This document shows positions 34,738 through 44,531 of a stretch of DNA of 64,000 bases, one piece after another. The translations under genes were made by a program, and so were the position numbers. The notes beneath the pieces were generated by a model. The model was given only the letters and a program-made list of their open reading frames with translations. It had not been told where the DNA came from and searched no databases. How positions within the stretch are numbered: position 1 is the stretch's first letter; every line of letters begins with the position of its first letter. The DNA is taken from positions 115,243 through 179,242 of the forward strand of contig CALEDJ010000034.1 of assembly GCA_937951485.1 (NCBI GenBank), in the 5' to 3' direction. This DNA comes from an uncultured bacterium. GTDB lineage: Bacteria; Hydrogenedentota; Hydrogenedentia; Hydrogenedentales; CAILVY01.

Positions 34738-36147
34738 ATGACGCAAAAAACATTGACGCGCAGAGCATTCCTGGAAACGTCGGCAGGAACTCTGGGGGTG
34801 TTTTACGCGGGGCGGAGCGTCGCAGCGCGGACGTTTCCGGATTTCGCACCGAACATCCTGTTCATCAACACAGACCAGCAACGGAAGGACACGCTGGCCT
34901 GCTATGGGAACAGCCGCGTTCAGACGCCGCATTTGGATGCGCTGGCGGAGCGGGGCGCTCTTTTCACTTCATGCTATGTAACCCAACCCGTGTGTTCGCC
35001 ATGCCGTTCGAGCATGGTGACGGGACTTTTTCCCAACGCGACCTCGGTGGTGGAAAACAGTATGCCTCTGCCGCCGCATCTGTTTGCATGGCCGCGCACC
35101 CTGCGCGAGGCGGGATTCAGGACCGCCTATATCGGCAAATGGCACCTTGGCGTCGAACCCGTTCCCGATTATTTCGATTTCTGGCGGGGATTCGAGACGG
35201 GTTGGGAACATTTCATCAAGGAAGATCCGTTTTACGCCCCGCCCGGAGAAAAAGACAGCGAATTCCGAAAGCGCATCGCGAAGAACCCGCCTGTTGTGCC
35301 CGAAGGGGAAAGCCTGATTGGGAAATACCGGCCTGACGTGGAAACGGATTATGCCCTCGAATTCATCCGTGAAAACAAAGACCGCCCCTTCGCCTGCTGG
35401 CTTTCTTTCTATCCTCCGCATACGCCAAAGGAGGCGCCGAAAGAAAACATCGCGCTGTACCGGGGAAAAATTGAGCCGTTGGAACAGGCCGTCTATCACG
35501 CGATGGTCAACCGCCTGGACTGGAATGTCGGACGTATTTTGGCGGCACTCGATAAACGTGGCCTCAGGGAAAAGACGCTCATCGTGTTCACATCGGACCA
35601 CGGGGAGAATTTCCCCATGCGATGGAACAACCATCTCAAGCGCCTGTGCTACGACCAGTCGGCGAATGTGCCCTTGATTATGAGTCTGCCGGGCGTCCTG
35701 CCGGAAGGCGCGCGGATAGACAACGTCGTCAGCATCGCCGATTTGTGCCCGACCATTCTGGACCTCTGCGGGATGACGCCGCCCCCCGGCCTTCACGGCC
35801 ACAGCATGAGAGGACTGCTGTGCAGCGACGCCACCCCATGGCGTGAGGATGTCTTTATCCAGAACAATCCCTACCGTTCCCGGGTGGAAAAAAGCCACGA
35901 CGAGGCCCCGGACATGCGCGAGCGATGTGTGGTCACCGACAATTGGAAACTGATCCTGAATACCTCGCGCCCGCCCGAACTCTATGATCGCCGAAGTCCC
36001 CAAGCCGACACAGAAAACCTCTTCGGGCAACCGGAAACCAAGTCGGTTGCGCGGGATATGGCGGCCCGCATGTCGGGCTGGGCGGAAAAAACCGGCGATG
36101 ACATGGCGAAACAACTCGTTGTTCAGTGGAACCGGGAATGGCTGTAG
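34738..36147 (+). CDS. Tat-exported sulfatase
   Basis: The 469-residue protein starts at the ATG at 34738, after a good GGAGG. It has a Tat signal (TRRAFLETSAGTLGVFYAG). The alkaline-phosphatase-fold sulfatase domain begins NILFINTDQQRKDTLACYG, with the metal-binding D46. The sulfatase signature is CSPCR at residues 86-90, where C86 would be converted to formylglycine. Later motifs include GKWHLG, VFTSDHGENF and the C-terminal ELYDRRSPQADTENLF. It desulfates polysaccharide or ester substrates in the periplasm. The neighbouring divergent gene carries a SUMF1 domain but lacks FGE catalytic cysteines, so it is not an obvious activator. Confidence 0.95.
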   Translation: MTQKTLTRRAFLETSAGTLGVFYAGRSVAARTFPDFAPNILFINTDQQRKDTLACYGNSRVQTPHLDALAERGALFTSCYVTQPVCSPCRSSMVTGLFPNATSVVENSMPLPPHLFAWPRTLREAGFRTAYIGKWHLGVEPVPDYFDFWRGFETGWEHFIKEDPFYAPPGEKDSEFRKRIAKNPPVVPEGESLIGKYRPDVETDYALEFIRENKDRPFACWLSFYPPHTPKEAPKENIALYRGKIEPLEQAVYHAMVNRLDWNVGRILAALDKRGLREKTLIVFTSDHGENFPMRWNNHLKRLCYDQSANVPLIMSLPGVLPEGARIDNVVSIADLCPTILDLCGMTPPPGLHGHSMRGLLCSDATPWREDVFIQNNPYRSRVEKSHDEAPDMRERCVVTDNWKLILNTSRPPELYDRRSPQADTENLFGQPETKSVARDMAARMSGWAEKTGDDMAKQLVVQWNREWL

Positions 36148-36289
36148 ATTCCCAGTCTTCGCTGCAAGGCGCACGTCTGTCATCCAGAGAGTTTTGGAGA
36201 CATCGCCCAAAAACGACTCTCCTCGAAACGCAGTGAAAAAATCCTCATCCACCCCGCGTCTGATAGGGAAACGCACTTTCCTGGCAATA

Positions 36290-36500
36290 CGACAATTTGA
36301 ACCTGCCCGCCAACCCTGAATTCTCGTCATTGCGCGCGAAGCGAAGAAAACCGCCGCTGTGACGACTTTCGCTACGCCAATACGCCGCAATAGGAACATA
36401 CAAGCACTCTGAGGCGCATCGCTTATCCGGATTCCGCGCTACGCTTCGCTCGCAATGACGGAGTTATCGGCAATGATTGCGTCAGTCGGCCGAAATGCCA
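36290..36500. repeat. family 3 dispersed element (degenerate)
   Basis: Contains CGTCATTGCGCGCGAAGCGAAG, its inverse CTACGCTTCGCTCGCAATGACG (each shared with other copies) and the right terminus CAGTCGGCCGAAATGCC at 36483-36499. The left end (ACAATTTGAACCTGCCC) is a poor match. It fills most of the gap between the sulfatase and DUF1846 genes; the first 140 bases of the gap hold nothing I recognise. Confidence 0.6.
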
Positions 36501-36551
36501 CCTGATTTTTTTCACGGGAAATCAGGCCTTGTGCGCCTGTCGCGGATCGTG

Positions 36552-38078
36552 TCACATAACGTAAAGGCTTTCTGTCGAGAAAAGCGCATCACTGGTCAGA
36601 TTGACGCCCAGGGTTCTCAATCCCGCCTCGTCTCCGGGCGTCGGGATATGGGTCATGTGCATGTCGCACCCCTTGAGGTTTTTGAGTTGCTCGATGGCCA
36701 GTTTTGTTGCGCTGTTCAATGGCGTGGAAGCGCCCACGGCGATTAGCGCCTCCTCAAGATCCAGGCTGATACTCTTATCGTCTTTCACGTTCCGCTTCAT
36801 CTCGCCGATGGCCTCCAATATGTGCGGCGAGATCAGATGAATTTTATCCGGGATATCGGCCAGATATTTGATCGCATTCAGCACGACGCTTGTGGCCGCG
36901 TGCATAAGCGGAGAATTGCTCCCGGTGATGATGGCGCCGTCATGCAGTTCGATGGCCGTGCCGCAGTAGACCCCGTTGTGTCCCTTTTTTTTGCGTTCGG
37001 CTTGCTTGGCGGCTTCTCTGGCCGGAGGCACCACCCGGCGGTCTTCCACCTGTATTCCGAGTTCATTCATGAGCAGTTCCACCCGCTCCACCGTTTCCCG
37101 GTCCACAAGGCCCATCATGTATTCACAGCGATAGCGCAAGACCCTGCGGATGACTTCCTGTTTCGCGGCCTCACGAACCAGTTCTTCGTCAACAATCCCG
37201 AAGCCCACCCGATTGACGCCCATATCGGTTGGGGAACGGTAGAAAGATTGCGCACCGGTGATTTTTTCAAAGATGCGCTTCAACAACGGGAACGCCTCCA
37301 CGTCGCGGTTGTAATTGGTGGCGGTCTCGCCATAGGCCTCCAGATGGAAGGGGTCAATCACATTAACATCTTTGAGGTCCGCCGTGGCCGCCTCATACGC
37401 CACGTTTACCGGATGCTTCAAGGGAAGATTCCAGATGGGGAAGGTTTCGAACTTCGCATATCCGGCCCGCACCCCGCGTTCATACTCATGATAGAGTTGG
37501 GAAAGACAGGTTCCCAGTTTGCCGCTGCCGGGGCCTGGCCCCGTCACCACCACCAGCGGCTGGGTCGTCTCGATATAGGTGTTCCTCCCGTACCCTTCCT
37601 TGCTGACGATAAGGTCCACGTCCGTGGGATATCCTCTGGTGGCATGGTGCGTATAGACTCTTATCTTGCGCCGTTCCAGTTTGTTCTTGAAAAGTTGCGC
37701 GGAACACTGATCCTCGTACCGGGTAATGACGACGGCGGTGATTTCCAGTCCCCAGTCACGGCGCAGGTCGTCAATCAATTTCAGCACGTCTATATCGTAG
37801 GTGATGCCGAAATCAGCGCGAACCTTTCTGCGGTCAATATCCCCGGCATGGATGCAAAGAATGACGTCAATCTTGTCTTTGATCTTCTGAAGCAGCCGCA
37901 TTTTCACGTTCGGGTCGAAGTTGGGCAGAACCCGGGACGCATGGTAATCGAAGATCAACTTGCCGCCGAATTCAAGATAGAGTTTGTTATCAAATCGCTC
38001 GATGCGTTCAAGAATTTCACGCGTCTGCTCCTCCAGGTACTTTTCAACATCAAACGCAATTCGATTCCCTGCTTTCAT
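36552..38078 (-). CDS. DUF1846 domain-containing protein
   Basis: The 508-residue cytosolic protein starts at the ATG at 38078, preceded by GGAAGG; a GTG four codons earlier has no site. The sequence fits DUF1846 (PF08903) over its full length: [60 protein letters not shown] and [21 protein letters not shown] known structure of this family shows a multi-domain fold with a P-loop-like region, but the reaction is unknown. [11 protein letters not shown] looks like a phosphate-binding loop. It stands alone, between a family 3 element on each side. Confidence 0.9.
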   Translation of the reverse strand: MKAGNRIAFDVEKYLEEQTREILERIERFDNKLYLEFGGKLIFDYHASRVLPNFDPNVKMRLLQKIKDKIDVILCIHAGDIDRRKVRADFGITYDIDVLKLIDDLRRDWGLEITAVVITRYEDQCSAQLFKNKLERRKIRVYTHHATRGYPTDVDLIVSKEGYGRNTYIETTQPLVVVTGPGPGSGKLGTCLSQLYHEYERGVRAGYAKFETFPIWNLPLKHPVNVAYEAATADLKDVNVIDPFHLEAYGETATNYNRDVEAFPLLKRIFEKITGAQSFYRSPTDMGVNRVGFGIVDEELVREAAKQEVIRRVLRYRCEYMMGLVDRETVERVELLMNELGIQVEDRRVVPPAREAAKQAERKKKGHNGVYCGTAIELHDGAIITGSNSPLMHAATSVVLNAIKYLADIPDKIHLISPHILEAIGEMKRNVKDDKSISLDLEEALIAVGASTPLNSATKLAIEQLKNLKGCDMHMTHIPTPGDEAGLRTLGVNLTSDALFSTESLYVM

Positions 38079-38121
38079 CCGGCCCACCACCTTCCCGCCC
38101 GGTTGGAACTATGAAATTCAC

Positions 38122-38320
38122 AACATTTCAGCCGATTGCCAGAACCGTTGAAATCAACACACATGACACTTTCTTCCCGTCATTGCGAGCGGTGCGGCGC
38201 AGAACGCCGCCGATCGAAGCAATCTGAGGCGCATCGCATATCCAGATTGCCGCGCTCCGCTACGCTTCGCTCGCAAAGACGGAGTTATCTGCAGTCATTG
38301 CCTCAGTCGGCTAAAATGTT
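38122..38320. repeat. 199-bp inverted-repeat element, family 3
   Basis: The ends are AACATTTCAGCCGATTG (38122-38138) and CAGTCGGCTAAAATGTT (38304-38320), a 17-bp terminal inverted repeat with two mismatches. The interior is itself inverted (CGTCATTGCGAGCG near 38175 against CGCTTCGCTCGCAAAGACG near 38263). The copy at 48612-48810 has the same length. Confidence 0.85.
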
Positions 38321-38536
38321 GCCGGGATTCTATATCCCCCTCTCACTGACAATCAACGCTCTTTTATATCCCTGGCGCGGATTGAGGGGCATTTCGCGTA
38401 TTGCGGCGGCATCTGCTACTATGCTGCCCGCTGGGGAGGGCATGCGGCGGGCACATGCGCCTGCGACATCCGATTGCTGTCGCTTCCCGGTCACGACTTA
38501 ACCCGAAACTGGACCATCATAAGGAGCAAGGTGCCC

Positions 38537-39499
38537 ATGATCAGGGAGATAACCGCACAGGAATTGGATACGGACCGGTTTATCGAAGAGAAAGTACAGG
38601 ACATCCGGGCGGCGGTCGGAGACGGTATGGCCATCAATGCCCTTTCGGGCGGCGTTGACTCGTCAACAGTTACCATGCTTGGACATCGCGCCTTGGGGGA
38701 CCGTCTGAAGACAGTGTTTATCGAGAACGGCATCATGCGGGAGGGAGAGCCTGCACAAGTCGTCGGGTTCTTTGCGAAACTCGGCGTCAAGGTGGAAGTG
38801 GTTGATGCCCGCAAAGAGTTCTTTTCGGCGCTCAAGGGCGTCATGGACCCCGAGGAAAAGCGCGAAGCCATCACCCAGACGTTCTACAAGGATGTTTTCG
38901 GAAAGATCGTCAAGTCCAGCGGCGCAAAATGCCTCCTGCAGGGCACTATCCTGACGGATGTGGACGAAACCGTCGCCGGGATCAAGCGGCAGCACAATGT
39001 CTTTGAACAACTCGGCATTGACCCCCAGCAGGCCTTCGGTTATCGAATCATTGAGCCGCTGATTCAATTGCGCAAGGATGGCGTCAGAAAAGTGGGCAAG
39101 GCCCTTGGGCTGCCGGTTGAACTCTTTGACCGCATTCCATTTCCCGGTCCTGCGCTGGCGGCCCGGGTCATCGGTGAAGTCACACCGGAACGCGTTGAAA
39201 CTGTCCGCAAGGCAACCGCCATCGTGGAACGGATGCTCAAGCAATCCGGTGCATTTCAGTATATGGCAATCCTTCACGAGGACCGGGTTACCGGGGTGCG
39301 CGACGGAAAACGCGATTTCGGACACCAGATCGAGGTGCGTTGCTGGGACAGCGTGGATGCGCGGACCGCATCTCCTACAAAGTTACCTTTCGATCTTCTG
39401 GAGGAACTTGCCGGGAAACTCACCGAAGAAATTCCCGGCGTTGTCAGTGTCACGTATAATATTGCATCCAAACCTCCGTCAACGCTTGAAGCAGTCTGA
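38537..39499 (+). CDS. guaA: GMP synthase ATP-pyrophosphatase subunit (stand-alone, no glutaminase domain)
   Basis: The 320-residue cytosolic enzyme starts at the ATG at 38537 after AAGGAG. The PP-loop is SGGVDSS at residues 37-43. Downstream motifs (VFIENGIMREGE, LLQGTILTDVDET, KVGKALGLP, RIPFPGPALAARVIGE) and the dimerisation domain ending SVTYNIASKPPSTLEAV match the C-terminal two-thirds of GuaA. It would aminate XMP to GMP with ATP. The usual N-terminal class I glutamine amidotransferase domain is absent. So it should be either the archaeal-type two-subunit form with the glutaminase elsewhere, or an ammonia-dependent paralogue. It stands alone here. Confidence 0.9.
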   Translation: MIREITAQELDTDRFIEEKVQDIRAAVGDGMAINALSGGVDSSTVTMLGHRALGDRLKTVFIENGIMREGEPAQVVGFFAKLGVKVEVVDARKEFFSALKGVMDPEEKREAITQTFYKDVFGKIVKSSGAKCLLQGTILTDVDETVAGIKRQHNVFEQLGIDPQQAFGYRIIEPLIQLRKDGVRKVGKALGLPVELFDRIPFPGPALAARVIGEVTPERVETVRKATAIVERMLKQSGAFQYMAILHEDRVTGVRDGKRDFGHQIEVRCWDSVDARTASPTKLPFDLLEELAGKLTEEIPGVVSVTYNIASKPPSTLEAV

Positions 39500-39602
39500 T
39501 CGAGTCAAAGAGCAACGCCGTCTCCCCGGTGCGCATCAAATTGCATCGCGCACCGGCGCAAAGCGCGAACCGCAGGGGCAGACGCTTCAGCCGCCAGAGT
39601 GA

Positions 39603-40946
39603 CTATTGAGTCAGCCAATCCGGAATATCGCCGTCACCGGTCCGCTCGCCATCGAGTATCCAGGAAAGGTTGAAACGGGCGAACTGCATGCCGCCATAGG
39701 CGTTTGATTCGACCCCTTCAAAGAGGAGAAAAATCCGGCCCTCGGCGGGCGTGCCGGGCCGGCCAGCGACCATGGACGAGTAGGCGCTCGGTCCGGCATA
39801 AACCAGCCGTTTCACCGGCCAGGTCTTCGCGCCGTCGAAACTGACCCAAACCGTCATCTTCTCCCGCGCGCCGCCCGCCGTGTCCGAATTGCTGTAAATC
39901 AGGATGTCCCGGCCTTGCACGGGCAGGCGTGTCAGGCCCGCCTTCATGCCATAGCCCCGGTCAAATCCCCCGCCGTCGGGCAGTACCGGGTTGACTTCCA
40001 GACCCTCCCAAGTCTGGCCGCCATCGTGACTCCAGGCCGTGCGACGCAATCGCTCGTCGCGCTCGAGTTCCCGGGCGCGGGCTTTGTCATAGAAGCCTTT
40101 ACAACTGCGCGAGTTATAGTAAATCCGGCCGTCGCTCAGTTCGGCCAACGCCCCCTCTTCCGTATATCCTTCCGGGAAAAAACCGCTCACTTGCCACGTT
40201 GCCCCGCCGTCATCGCTGTATATTGCGCAATTGTAAATCGCGTCCACGGGGTCCCTGTCCGAAGGATGCGCCTTGGCGTGCGGGCGGAACGTCGCCGCCG
40301 CCAACAACCTTCCCCGGTGTCTCCCATGTCTGAGGGTGACGCCGCTTTCACTTGCATTGGCGTGCATGAAATACTTGCCGCTGTCCGTGTCGCTGCCCTC
40401 GTCGGTCCCCCGGGTTTTCAGCCCTGTCTGTTCCAGCCATTTCATCACCTCGTTGGGTTTCAGCACGATGCCTTCTTCCTGCCAGGTCTTGCCGTGGTCC
40501 TGGCTGCGCCACAACCGGTCCCGGGCCTCCCACAACCGCACCGTCAGAATGTCACCCGTGTTTTCATCAACAATCATGTTTGTGTCCAGATAACCGAAGG
40601 GGACTTCGATAATGTCACTCCAAGTTTCTCCGCCATCCTCGCTTCGTCTTAAATGACGCGCTATGTTCCGGAGTGCCAGCAGCGTTCCATCCGCCGCAAT
40701 CGCAAGATAAGGCTCACGGACCCCCTCGCCCCCTTCAAATATGATTTGTCTGTCGAAGAAGGGTTCGCCCAGGAAGACATCGAGCGGTCCCTCCGATGGA
40801 TGGCCCGCAGCCGTACGGGCCGCGGGCACATCGGCTTGCATCGCCCCGGCAACAAAAGCGTACAGCAAGATATGAACCGTCAAAAGTCCCATGCCGACCA
40901 TCAGCACAGCATGGGATAGACCAAGCGACTTTTTTCGTGTGTTCAT
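39603..40946 (-). CDS. exo-alpha-sialidase-like protein with BNR/Asp-box repeats
   Basis: From the ATG at 40946 the protein is 447 residues, with an N-terminal hydrophobic segment (about residues 9-33) acting as signal or anchor. The six-bladed propeller is shown by four Asp boxes: SEDGGETW, SQDHGKTW, SDDGGATW and SHDGGQTW. REPYLAIAADGTLLAL at the start holds the first part of the arginine triad seen in sialidases. BNR families include true sialidases and other glycan lyases or hydrolases, so activity on sialic acid is not certain. A DapA/NanA-like aldolase and a sodium:solute symporter lie 3 kb away. Confidence 0.83.
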   Translation of the reverse strand: MNTRKKSLGLSHAVLMVGMGLLTVHILLYAFVAGAMQADVPAARTAAGHPSEGPLDVFLGEPFFDRQIIFEGGEGVREPYLAIAADGTLLALRNIARHLRRSEDGGETWSDIIEVPFGYLDTNMIVDENTGDILTVRLWEARDRLWRSQDHGKTWQEEGIVLKPNEVMKWLEQTGLKTRGTDEGSDTDSGKYFMHANASESGVTLRHGRHRGRLLAAATFRPHAKAHPSDRDPVDAIYNCAIYSDDGGATWQVSGFFPEGYTEEGALAELSDGRIYYNSRSCKGFYDKARARELERDERLRRTAWSHDGGQTWEGLEVNPVLPDGGGFDRGYGMKAGLTRLPVQGRDILIYSNSDTAGGAREKMTVWVSFDGAKTWPVKRLVYAGPSAYSSMVAGRPGTPAEGRIFLLFEGVESNAYGGMQFARFNLSWILDGERTGDGDIPDWLTQ

Positions 40947-41379
40947 GGCATGGAACCTCCTGTATGCGAATCTGACGCGTGCTCGGAAATGATTACATTT
41001 CCGGTGTTGCGATATAAGACGCTGCCATAAACGCAAGATTTATTCAAGGTGTGTACGAATAACAGACACGGTGAATTATCGTGTTGTGACTTGTTCACAG
41101 GCTTCGCTCCAACAACGGTGCGCGTCAACATCGCGCTTATTGTCAAGTTCATGCCGAATCATTATTTCAATCCCGGGACATTTCCCGAACAGGAGCACAG
41201 TCATCCCGGATTCGACCCGGAGAACAGCGAAAACGTCGCGTGGACTGATTGGGGGCCGGAACACGCCGTCAAGATCGGCTGGCGCAACTGGGGGCATCAG
41301 GTTCGCGTGCTGCCCATTGTGTCTTCAGAATCCAATGTTCTCAAAACACCCGTCTGATGCCGATCTCCGGGCGCGAGGC
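40947..41379. other. non-coding or decayed region with a short unassigned frame
   Basis: A forward frame from the ATG at 41151 to 41357 (68 codons) looks protein-like, with several tryptophans (VAWTDWGPEHAVKIGWRNWG), but no family is recognised. It may be a fragment of a longer lost gene. The rest holds nothing I recognise. It precedes the sulfatase remnant. Confidence 0.35.
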
Positions 41380-41637
41380 GATATCCTTCCAAATGAGAAT
41401 TATCAACATCATCCAGGCGCAGCCGCCCCCGCACTGTTGCTCACCGCTTCCGTGAAACCCGTCGGGACTGATGATCGCGCCGGCCGCGGCATAGGTGTCA
41501 TCAAACGTCCTGAATTGGAGTTGTACGACCTTGCCGAAGACATCGGTGAGAAAAGCAACCTGGTGGTGCAACATCCCGATATGGCGGCGCGTTTTGAAGC
41601 CTGTTTGAAAACGGCCCGGATTCCTTCGCCGCATTGA
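41380..41637 (+). pseudogene. sulfatase C-terminal remnant
   Basis: The last 50 codons read IKRPELELYDLAEDIGEKSN, then LVVQHPDMAARFEACL and a stop. This is the usual C-terminal end of sulfatases (LYDL, xxDxGExxNL, xxHPxxxxRxEAxL). No sulfatase catalytic domain is present upstream: the frame before it is cysteine- and serine-rich nonsense. So only the 3' end of a second sulfatase gene survives. It lies between the sialidase-like gene and the alpha/beta-hydrolase gene. Confidence 0.7.
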
Positions 41638-41802
41638 CCGGTCGCTTGCGAACGCATGGGGGAATCCCCCTGATGCTAGATTGCAGCAATGCAACCAGGG
41701 TTTACTTGAACAGCGCCGATACGCAAGGCCGCTATTAAGAACGGCGAAAAATGTGGCGACCCAATCAACAACCATCGGCCTTCGCGTCGCATTTCAGGAT
41801 AT

Positions 41803-43167
41803 TTACCCCCAGATCAGCGGAAACCAGAATGCCGTTATCCAGGCGAGAATAATACCGCACGCCACGGCGCCGGAACGATAATCTCCTGCGCCCCGGACGG
41901 CCAGGGCATAAACCGCTGAAATTAGAACAAATACCAGGGCCACTATGCCCAACATCATCCCGGCGAAGGCGATGCCGGGTCCCATGAGCATAAGCGCCAG
42001 GCAGGCAAGCAGCAGCGGCGTCGCACGGGTCAGCGCACCGACCGCAAACCGCTGACAGACGCTCTGCAATGGGATGCGTTCCAATGCACGCGACGTCAAA
42101 AAGAACAGACATACCATGATAAAACCAAGAACCAGCCAGGTGATGCATCGTTCCGGATGATTCAGGCTGCAGGTGTACACGTTCGTCGTCAATATCCAGG
42201 ACAGGAGCATGACGAAAACCAGGCTGAATACAACACCCCGAAAAAGGGCAAAAAGCAGGTTGCCGGATCGCGGCGGAGCGCTCTCGCCTTTGCACCCGAT
42301 CACCCAGGCGGCAATGCGGAACAGATTGAAGCGCCCCGGCGGTTTGGCAGGCATGGGGTCGCAGGGTTTGGCAAATCGGCGCAGCGTCGCTGCGGCCTGT
42401 TCCGCGATCAGGAGCGCCGCAACGCCCCCGATAATCGCGGCCAGAAGCGTGAGCATCCAGCGTCCCCACGGAAACACGCCTTCCCGCTCAATCCCCAGCG
42501 CACTGTTGACCCAGGTGATAATCCCCTGAATCAGCACGGGGTCCGCCGCCTCAAGCGTATGGTCGCTGAATGGGCTGACCAGGATGTCCGCCTGGTCTTG
42601 AGCGGCGCGCCGAGCCTGATCTACTGTGAACAACTCTTCGAAGCGGCCCATGGCGATCAGCGTCCGGCACTCGGGAATACGCCTCGGCAACATGCCCATC
42701 GAAACAAATGCGGCGACTTTTGGAGCATCGCGAAAGGCGGCATCGCCGGCAGCGCCTCCCATTGAATGGCCCAGGTAGGCCAGCGGCAATCCGGGATACC
42801 GTTCTCCGGCCCAATCGCACCATGCGTTCACCTGCCCCGCGTTGGCGGTCCAGTCAAATCGCTCACGCGATCCGCCATGCCCCCAGAAATCCATGGCCAC
42901 CGCCGCATACCCGTTCCGCGCGAATGCGTTCGCGATCGTCGCCATGCCTCCCCGGTTCACCGTCACACCGTGCCCCACTATAATGACGGCCTTGGGGTTG
43001 TTCGGCATCCAGAGCGTACCCAGGCACGGTTTCCCGCCGGGACCTTCGATCGAGAGGTTTTCCCGATCCAGTCCGCCGACGATGAACACATTCATGGCCA
43101 CCCAGGAGAACAGATAAGCGATCACCGCCGTGATGACCAGGCGATCTCGGAAGATACGTTGTTTCAT
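41803..43167 (-). CDS. membrane-anchored alpha/beta hydrolase
   Basis: From the ATG at 43167 the protein is 454 residues. One hydrophobic segment is at residues 9-31. The alpha/beta-hydrolase core (about 55-250) has the oxyanion region IIVGHGVTVNRGG, then MDFWGHGGSRERFDW and the nucleophile elbow GHSMGG at 133-138 (S135). A C-terminal half from about residue 255 contains around six membrane helices. This fusion of a hydrolase with a polytopic C-terminus is unusual; the substrate is unknown. The frame extends 18 codons further, but that part lies in an inverted-repeat pair and has no ribosome binding site. Confidence 0.82.
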   Translation of the reverse strand: MKQRIFRDRLVITAVIAYLFSWVAMNVFIVGGLDRENLSIEGPGGKPCLGTLWMPNNPKAVIIVGHGVTVNRGGMATIANAFARNGYAAVAMDFWGHGGSRERFDWTANAGQVNAWCDWAGERYPGLPLAYLGHSMGGAAGDAAFRDAPKVAAFVSMGMLPRRIPECRTLIAMGRFEELFTVDQARRAAQDQADILVSPFSDHTLEAADPVLIQGIITWVNSALGIEREGVFPWGRWMLTLLAAIIGGVAALLIAEQAAATLRRFAKPCDPMPAKPPGRFNLFRIAAWVIGCKGESAPPRSGNLLFALFRGVVFSLVFVMLLSWILTTNVYTCSLNHPERCITWLVLGFIMVCLFFLTSRALERIPLQSVCQRFAVGALTRATPLLLACLALMLMGPGIAFAGMMLGIVALVFVLISAVYALAVRGAGDYRSGAVACGIILAWITAFWFPLIWG

Positions 43168-43182
43168 AAGGAGCAACTCTTC

Positions 43183-43284
43183 TGGAGTTCCGGGGAAAGT
43201 ATACTCAATTTTCTTTCTCAATGCCTTGTAAAAAGCGGGCGCAATTTTCGTGATATAATTGAGTATGTTGTCCCCGGAACTCCA
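43183..43284. repeat. inverted REP-like pair
   Basis: Two 28-bp arms, 43183-43210 and 43257-43284, are inverted copies that match at 25 of 28 positions. Both share TGGAGTTCCGGGGA and ATACTCAATT in the same order. A 46-base spacer separates them. The arms resemble the GGGGACAGTATACTTAATT-type repeats often seen near REP-associated transposases (RAYT); no such transposase is in the window. Confidence 0.75.
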
Positions 43285-43521
43285 CCATGGGTTTCGTCAC
43301 CATCCCGCACAAAATGCGCCGGCACTGCATGAATGCACGCGGCAATGCATTGCATTCAGCAGCGCTCGTGTGGTCACGTCATGTCGCACTGCCCATCCCC
43401 GTCATACGCATTTGCTCGCATGGTTTTGTGAAATATTCTCTGGACTCGGCAAGTGGGCATTTTGTTTTTCATTTCGAAAAATGCCATTGTAGCGTTGGTG
43501 TCAAAGAAAGGGAATTTCAAT

Positions 43522-44463
43522 ATGGATCAATCCGCATGTGGCGCATGGTCCGGCGTTTTTGCGGCGACGCTGTGCCCGTTCAGGGAAGATTATGGCATTG
43601 ATGAGGACGACCTGGCGCAGTATCTTGCCTGGGTGGCGCAGCACGACGGCGTAAGGGGGATTGTCGTCAACGGGCATACGGGGGAGATCACATCGCTGCG
43701 CAACCCTGAACGCGCGCGGGTCGTCGAGGTTGCCGTTGCCAGTGTTCCGGCGGGGAAAAAAGTCGTCTCCGGCGTGTGCGCGGAGGGCAGCCATGACGCC
43801 ATTGACCAGGCCCTCGCGGCGAAAGTGTCCGGCGCGAACGCCATCCTGCTGATGCCGCCGCATCATTGGCTTCGTTTCGGGCGCAGTTCCCAGACCGCCA
43901 TCGGTTTCATCGAGGATGTAGCCGCCGCGGGGATCAGCATCATCGTCCACCAGTACCCGGCCTGGACCAAAGCGGGCTACTCGCTGGCCGAAATGCTGGA
44001 GATCGTCAAAATCCCCCAGGTGGCCGGCATTAAAATGGGCACACGCGACATGGCCCGCGCCCATTATGATTATGTAAGGCTGAAAGAGGCTGCGCCCCGC
44101 GTGTCCGTCATTACGTGCCACGATGAATTCCTGCTGGCCAGCCTGCTGGAAGGCGCGGACGGCGCGCTGGTGGGATTCGCCGGGTACGCGCCCCGCTTGA
44201 TTTGCGACTTGGTGGACAAGGCGCTGGGCGGCGACCTTGCCGGGGCACGCGCCATTCGCGACAAGGTGGACGCGCTTGCCCGGGCGATCTACCAGTTTGG
44301 CGAGCCTTCCGCCGAAGCGCATCAGCGCATGAAAATGGCCGCCTGGCTGACGGGGAAATTGCGTTCGCCCGTGGTGCGCCCGCCGTTGCGGCCGTTGTCG
44401 CCCAATACGGTGGCCGCCATGCGGGAAGCGCTTGCCGCCGCAGGGGAGAAGATTGTCCGATAG
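43522..44463 (+). CDS. DapA/NanA-family aldolase
   Basis: The 313-residue TIM-barrel lyase starts at the ATG at 43522, with AAAGGGA upstream. The family pattern includes the substrate loop NGHTGE at about 50-55 (usual GTTGE with His in place of Thr), the tyrosine in VHQYPAW (Y145) and the Schiff-base lysine in AGIKMGT (K171). The family covers dihydrodipicolinate synthase, N-acetylneuraminate lyase and aldonate dehydratases. The catabolic context (symporter and Gfo/Idh enzyme following on the same strand, sialidase-like gene nearby) favours a sugar-acid lyase over lysine synthesis. Confidence 0.9.
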   Translation: MDQSACGAWSGVFAATLCPFREDYGIDEDDLAQYLAWVAQHDGVRGIVVNGHTGEITSLRNPERARVVEVAVASVPAGKKVVSGVCAEGSHDAIDQALAAKVSGANAILLMPPHHWLRFGRSSQTAIGFIEDVAAAGISIIVHQYPAWTKAGYSLAEMLEIVKIPQVAGIKMGTRDMARAHYDYVRLKEAAPRVSVITCHDEFLLASLLEGADGALVGFAGYAPRLICDLVDKALGGDLAGARAIRDKVDALARAIYQFGEPSAEAHQRMKMAAWLTGKLRSPVVRPPLRPLSPNTVAAMREALAAAGEKIVR

Positions 44464-44531
44464 TCGCTCGTGGCCATGGCGCCGTTTTGCGACTGGGGGA
44501 TGTGTCATCATAATCTGGAAATGGAGGAAGA

